This document shows positions 49,006-55,000 of a stretch of 64,000 bases of DNA, piece by piece. The notes below the pieces were generated by a model that saw nothing but the letters and a program-made list of their open reading frames with translations, was not told the origin of the DNA and searched no databases. The DNA is taken from the NCBI RefSeq assembly GCF_042477335.2, contig NC_091263.1, forward strand, positions 70,674,501 to 70,738,500. The letters are read 5' to 3'. Position 1 is the first letter of the stretch. Each line of letters opens with the position of its first letter. The DNA is from Ovis canadensis (taxonomy: Eukaryota > Chordata > Mammalia > Artiodactyla > Bovidae). The position numbers and the translations under genes were made by a program.

Positions 49006-52000
49006 GGGGCTGCCTTGGGGCACCCCCACCTCTCTCTGGGCCCTGCTTTCTAGTTCATCTGATCCGTTGATCTTAATCTTGGAAGTTGGGAGGAACTTGC
49101 CATTGTAAGGTAGTGAGCTCTCCATCCCAGCAGGTAGTCAAGTGGCCATTCAGGGTATTCTATATACTGAGTCCCAGACCAGAGAGGGGAAAGGGTTGGG
49201 TCCCCCTGGACATCTCTCTCCCCCTGCTGCCTAGAGAATGGGAGAGGGGTCCCCACACAGGGATATGGGGTGGGCAACCTCACCTGAGCCCCCCTTTCCA
49301 GCTCAGCTGAGCCACTGTTCCTGGTCACAGGGAGTTAGGCATCTCCCACTAAGGGGTAATGAGCTCGCCATCCCAGGAAGCATTCAAGGTCCCACTCTGG
49401 GCATCCCGAGTGCTCAGACCTGGGACCCCGTCGACATCCCTCACCGCTTGCCCCCACAGATCCCTGAGAGCTGCCGGCCCAACATGGAAGAGGGCATCAG
49501 CCTGTTCTCCTCGCTGCTCAACAACAGGCACTTTCTCATCGTCTTCGTCCATGCGCTGGAGCAGCAGAAGGACTTCGCGGTGCGGGACAGGTCCGGCTGC
49601 AGTGCGGGCTCTGGGGAAGGACAACGCATCCTGGGTCTGCCAGGCTGGATCCAAGGCTGGGGCAGTTTGCAGGGCACCGTGTCCTTGGGGCAGCTGGCAT
49701 CTCCCCAGAGTCAGGCCCTGAGGCCTTGGCCCGTCTCCCCATTCTGCCCCTTCCTGGTCCTGCCTGCCCAGGACGGGGCTCGTGGGCATGGTGGTTAAGC
49801 AGCAGGGAGGGTAGGCTTTTCTCCAGGGAGATTTCTGCTGCACCTGCCTCATCCAGTGACAAGGGGGGCACTGGAGCCCCCGCAGTATGGTCCTTGGGTC
49901 CCAGGGCCTCACAGTGTAGCTGACCCCCCACTCCCACGCCTGCCCACAGGTGCAGCCTGGCCTCCCTGCTGACCATCGCGCTCCACGGCAAGCTTGAGTA
50001 CTACACAGGCATCATGAAGGAGCTGCTGGTGGACCTCATCGACGCCTCAGCTGCCAAGAACCCCAAGCTGATGCTGCGGCGCACGGAGTCCGTGGTTGAG
50101 AAGATGCTCACCAACTGGATGTCCATCTGCATGTACAGCTGCCTGCGGGTGAGGGCACCAGGCAGCCGTGCCCCTGCCCCGGAGATCTCACTTCATCTTC
50201 CTGCCATCTCTGCCAGGACCAGTGACTGTGGTCTCTGCACACATGTGGGAAAGGGGCTGGCCCACAGGGTCCATTATACGGGTGGGGGAATCAAGGTTCA
50301 GAGCTACCCTGGGAACAGAGGCCGGGTCAGGAAGACACTCTCTCAGCCCCCGAGCCCTCCCTGGCATGCCTTTGAGTCCAGCTCTGCCGCCTCCCTGCTG
50401 GGTGACCTTGAGCAGCTTGCTTGCCCTCTCTGAGCCTCGCCCGTGAGGATGCTACCGCTACCTGGAAAGGTTGCCAGCGCGATAAAATGAATGCGGCCGC
50501 CCAGGTTGGGCGATGTCTGAGCTGGGAGTCCAGGGAGACGCCCTGGGTGTGGGGATGGGAGGGCTGAGCGGCACCAAGATCAAAAGGAAGGTGTGAAGCA
50601 GGCAGCTGCGGGGGGGTTGGTGGAAGCGGGTATGCAGGGGTCCAGGTAGGGGCCACAGGCTCGGGGCTGGAGTCTGGAGAGTGGGCAGCTGGCTTCAGCC
50701 TCTGACCGCCCCCCGCCCCCAGGAGACGGTGGGGGAGCCCTTCTTCCTGCTTCTGTGCGCCATCAAGCAGCAAATCAACAAGGGCTCCATCGATGCCATC
50801 ACGGGCAAAGCCCGCTACACGCTCAACGAGGAGTGGCTGCTGCGGGAAAACATCGAGGCCAAGCCCCGGGTGAGCCGGCTCGAGGGGTGGAGGGGCTCCC
50901 AGCTTCGCTCCTGACACCCCCGCCCGCAGGCTGTCTGCCCGTCCGGTCGGTGGGCAGCTGCTGAGCCCCCTGTCTTTCTCCTGCAGAACCTGAACGTGTC
51001 CTTCCAAGGCTGCGGCATGGACTCGCTGAGCGTGCGCGCCATGGACACGGACACGCTGACGCAGGTGAAGGAGAAGATTCTGGAAGCCTTCTGCAAGAAC
51101 GTGCCCTACTCCCAGTGGCCGCGTGCTGAGGACGTGGACCTAGGTGGGCTGGGTGGGAGGGCGGCCGACGGGCCCCGCTCAGTCACGTGTGTGCTGTCTG
51201 GGGCTCTAGGGATGTGGAGACGGTGCCCATCAGCCAGGAGCTGATGTTGGGGCCCCGTGGGGAGTTCGCCGCAGGTGATGAAGGCCCGGCCACCCGGTGA
51301 CTGCCCCGCGGATGGCTGTGTGGAGCCGCGGCTCCGTGCCCCCGCCCGGCCCCCCCCCGCCCGGCCTTCCAGATGCAGGAGTAGAGGTTCAGAGAGCTCT
51401 GGGGGGACCCCTGCTTCTCTCCCCGTGGGGGACACCCCGGCCCTCACCCCCGGTCCCCCACCCCTAGAGTGGTTCGCCTCGAGCACCCAGAGCTACATCC
51501 TGCGGGACTTGGATGACACCTCGGTGGTGGAGGACGGCCGCAAGAAGCTCAACACGCTGGCCCACTACAAGGTGGGCCCCGGCCCTGCCCGCCCCGCCGC
51601 GCCACCCTCCCTGACCTCTGCCTTCTGACCGCGGCCTCTCTCCCTATCAGATCCCCGAAGGCGCCTCCCTGGCCATGAGCCTCACAGACAAGAAGGACAA
51701 CACCCTGGGCCGAGGTAGTGCGGGCGGACAGGGGGCCGGGCCCTCCTGAGTAGCCCCGGCAGGGGGTGGGTAACTGAGGCTTCCAGGGGCAGGGCCGGGC
51801 TGGGCCGGGTGCGGCGCCCTGCCGCAGTGCTGCTCGGGTGGGGCCTGTGGCCAGGCCTCCTCGGCGCTGGGTTCCTGCAGGCAGCCGAGAGGGGCCCCAG
51901 GAGCAGGGAGGCGGTTGTAAGAGGTCTGGGCAGGCGCCAGGCCATCAGGGGTTTGGGCTGTGTCCCTGCCTCACCCCCGCATCCCTACCTTCAGATGCCC

Positions 52001-55000
52001 CAAGCTTGGGGGTCCTAGGCTCCTGGAGGCCTTGGGGTCCCTTCCAGCAGCTGGTGAGGTCTGGGCTCGCGGCAGTGGGCCCTCGTGGGGAGCTGCCCCG
52101 TGTCCATCTGTGATCATCTCCCTGCTTCTCCTGTCCCCTGTGGACGCCTTTCTGTCTCTCTCAACGCCTCTGTCTTTCTGTCTGGGCCTCCTTCCATGCG
52201 TGTCTCTAGCTCTCACTCTCCACTGTCTTTCTGTGCATTTCTCGTCTCCTCTCCACACATCTATTTGGCTGTGCCCATCTCACTGGGTTTCTTTCTCCAG
52301 CTTTTTGCCTCCATTTCTCGTTTGCTCGCTCTCTCTCCCCCTGCTCCTGGCTCTTGTTTATTTATCGTGTGTGTTTCCCTCTCGCAGTGAAAGACTTGGA
52401 CACGGAGAAGTATTTCCACTTGGTGAGTGCCCTGCCTCTGGCCCTGGGGGTGCCCGCCCCTCACTGGGAGTGGACTTGGCCTCCTGCCACCCTGGGCCTC
52501 TGGAGGCCGTGCTCCCAGGCCTGGGGAAGGCTGGGCTGGGGAGTGTGCAGAGCCAGGCCCCCGCGGGGGCCGGGTAGGGCCTCCCAGGGGCAGCTGAGGG
52601 TGGTGCCCGGCGCCAGCACTGACCCAGCCCGGGCCTCCCAGGTGCTGCCCACAGACGAGCTAGCAGAGCCCAAGAAGTCCCACCGGCAGAGCCACCGCAA
52701 GAAGGTGCTCCCGGAGATCTACCTGACCCGCCTGCTCTCCACCAAGGTGGGCCCGCCCCCCGCATGTCCTCACTCCCGGGGGTCAACTGGGACCACACGC
52801 TGGGGGAGCGGGGGACAGCTCTTCTCCTGCAGGGCCAGCCGCAACCCCAGCTTGAAGGGTGCCCGGCAACAACTTCTCTGTTCGCTGGAGTGACAGAGAA
52901 GGCAGTAGTGGCCCAGAAACATCCCCAAGGCCACATGGCTAGAGGCAGAGAGCCCACACCCCAGCCCACCAATTCCCTGCTCTGTTTCCAAGTCCTTCCG
53001 ACACTCCTGTGCCGTGGGTTTCACCAACCCATTTCACAGACAGGAAAACTGAGGCCCATAGCACTTAGGAGGCCAGCCTGGGGCCACACAGCTTCCCATT
53101 CACCCAGCACTGCTCAGCCCCAGCACCACGGGCTCCCCACAGCCGCCAGAGGTGCCTGTCACCAACCCCCTCCCGCCCCCACGTGTTCCTGGGCTGATGG
53201 CCGCCACTCACTCCCCTGCAGGGCACGCTGCAGAAGTTTCTGGATGACCTGTTCAAGGCCATCCTGAGCATCCGGGAAGACAAGCCCCCACTGGCCGTCA
53301 AGTACTTCTTTGACTTCCTAGAAGAGCAAGCCGAGAAGAGGGGCATCTCAGACCCCGACACACTGCACATCTGGAAGACCAACAGGTGGGGGGCCCTCAG
53401 GGGGTCCGGTAAGGGGCGGGGCTGCTTCACTGGGTCACGCAGGCAACAGTGGGGTTGGGGTTCAGAGCCTGGATTCAGTCCCTTATGCCATTCCAAGCTG
53501 TGTGAGCTTGAACAAGAGACTTCTCTGAGCTTTAGTTTCCCCCAGCTGGAAAACCAGGGCAGTAAAAGGAACCCTCCTTAATTGTAAGGATTAACTAGAA
53601 GTGAGCATTGTCTAAGTTTTGCCCTGTTGTCCCTCTCCCCACCCCCCACCCCTCCCCCTTGGGTGGGCACTGTCGGCTCCATTTTGCAGACAAGCACTCT
53701 GAGGCTCGCAGAGACGTGCCTGCCTCCATCACATCCCTCCTTGGAGGCATGTGTTAGCTTTTCAGAGACCCAAACCCCAACAGGAAGTTGTTGAAAAGTT
53801 CAGCCTGACTCTCGAAGAGTTGCCACAGACGCAGAAGTTTCTCTGTTGTTGCAGGGGCTGCTCTGAGCCATTGGTGATGGGGGCGGTGTGTGTGTCCCCC
53901 TGTCCCAGGCCCCCAGCCACTGGGGAGGCAGTTTTACCAACCCTCCAGCCATCTTAGGCCTCGCCCACCCTCAGCCCTTCCTGGTGACCCAGCTAATGAT
54001 GGACTGACTCCTCACAGCCACACAGGGCTGGGGGAGGAGCCACAGGCTGCCAGGCAGGGCGGGGACTCTAATGAGAACCAGGATTGGGCCCTGGCTCCCA
54101 GCTCCTGCGTGTGAGCAGGGGACTCTGTGGGGGATGGGGCGGGCAGCGAGGGCCAACTCAGGCCTCTCTGCCACCCCTCCCAACCCCCTACCAGCTAGGG
54201 ACAGTCACCAACCCCGTTTTGTGGAGGAGACACCGAGGTTCCCAGAGCTTCCATCCAGTCTCCACTGGCCTCGGGAGCAAAGCCAGCCTGTCCTCTGGGC
54301 CTGCTGGCCTCCCTGGCCGAGCCCCCATCAGTGACCGCCTCCTCCGCGACCCACCCTCAGGCGGGGCTCATGCCACTGCCTCCCTCTGTCCCCCAGTCTT
54401 CCTCTGCGCTTCTGGGTGAACATCCTGAAAAACCCACAGTTTGTCTTCGACATCGAGAAGACGGATCACATTGACGCCTGCCTCTCGGTCATCGCTCAGG
54501 CCTTCATTGACGCCTGCTCCATCTCCGACCTGCAGCTGGGCAAGGTCAGCTGCTGTGGGCGGGCCGCCCAGTGCTGCAGGGACGGCGGACTTTCTGGGAG
54601 GGAACCGGAGGAGCTCGGATGTAGGGTGAATGGGGTCATCAGATGGGGGTTGTCCCGGAAACGGGCACCCACAGTCACAAACTCCAGGGCTGCAGCTGCC
54701 TCAGCTGTGCCCAGCACCAGCTCCCGAATCTTCAGGCCCTAGAGCCAGGCGGGGAGAAGCCAGGTGGGCGTGGAAAGCCCAGGTGGTCTGATACCTTGTA
54801 GGCGAACAGCCGGGCTCCAGGCGACAGCCCTGACGGTCAAGAGCCGCAGGAGGAGACCGGAGAGAGAGCGGACTGTAGGGAGAGGGCGCAGCAGGCCTGA
54901 GAGAGCCCGGCGTTCCAGGCCGAGGGGCTGTGAGTGTTCATGAGACGGGAGTTAGACCTGGCCCTGCCGTTAGCCCGTGACTTTCAGAGACAGACTACAA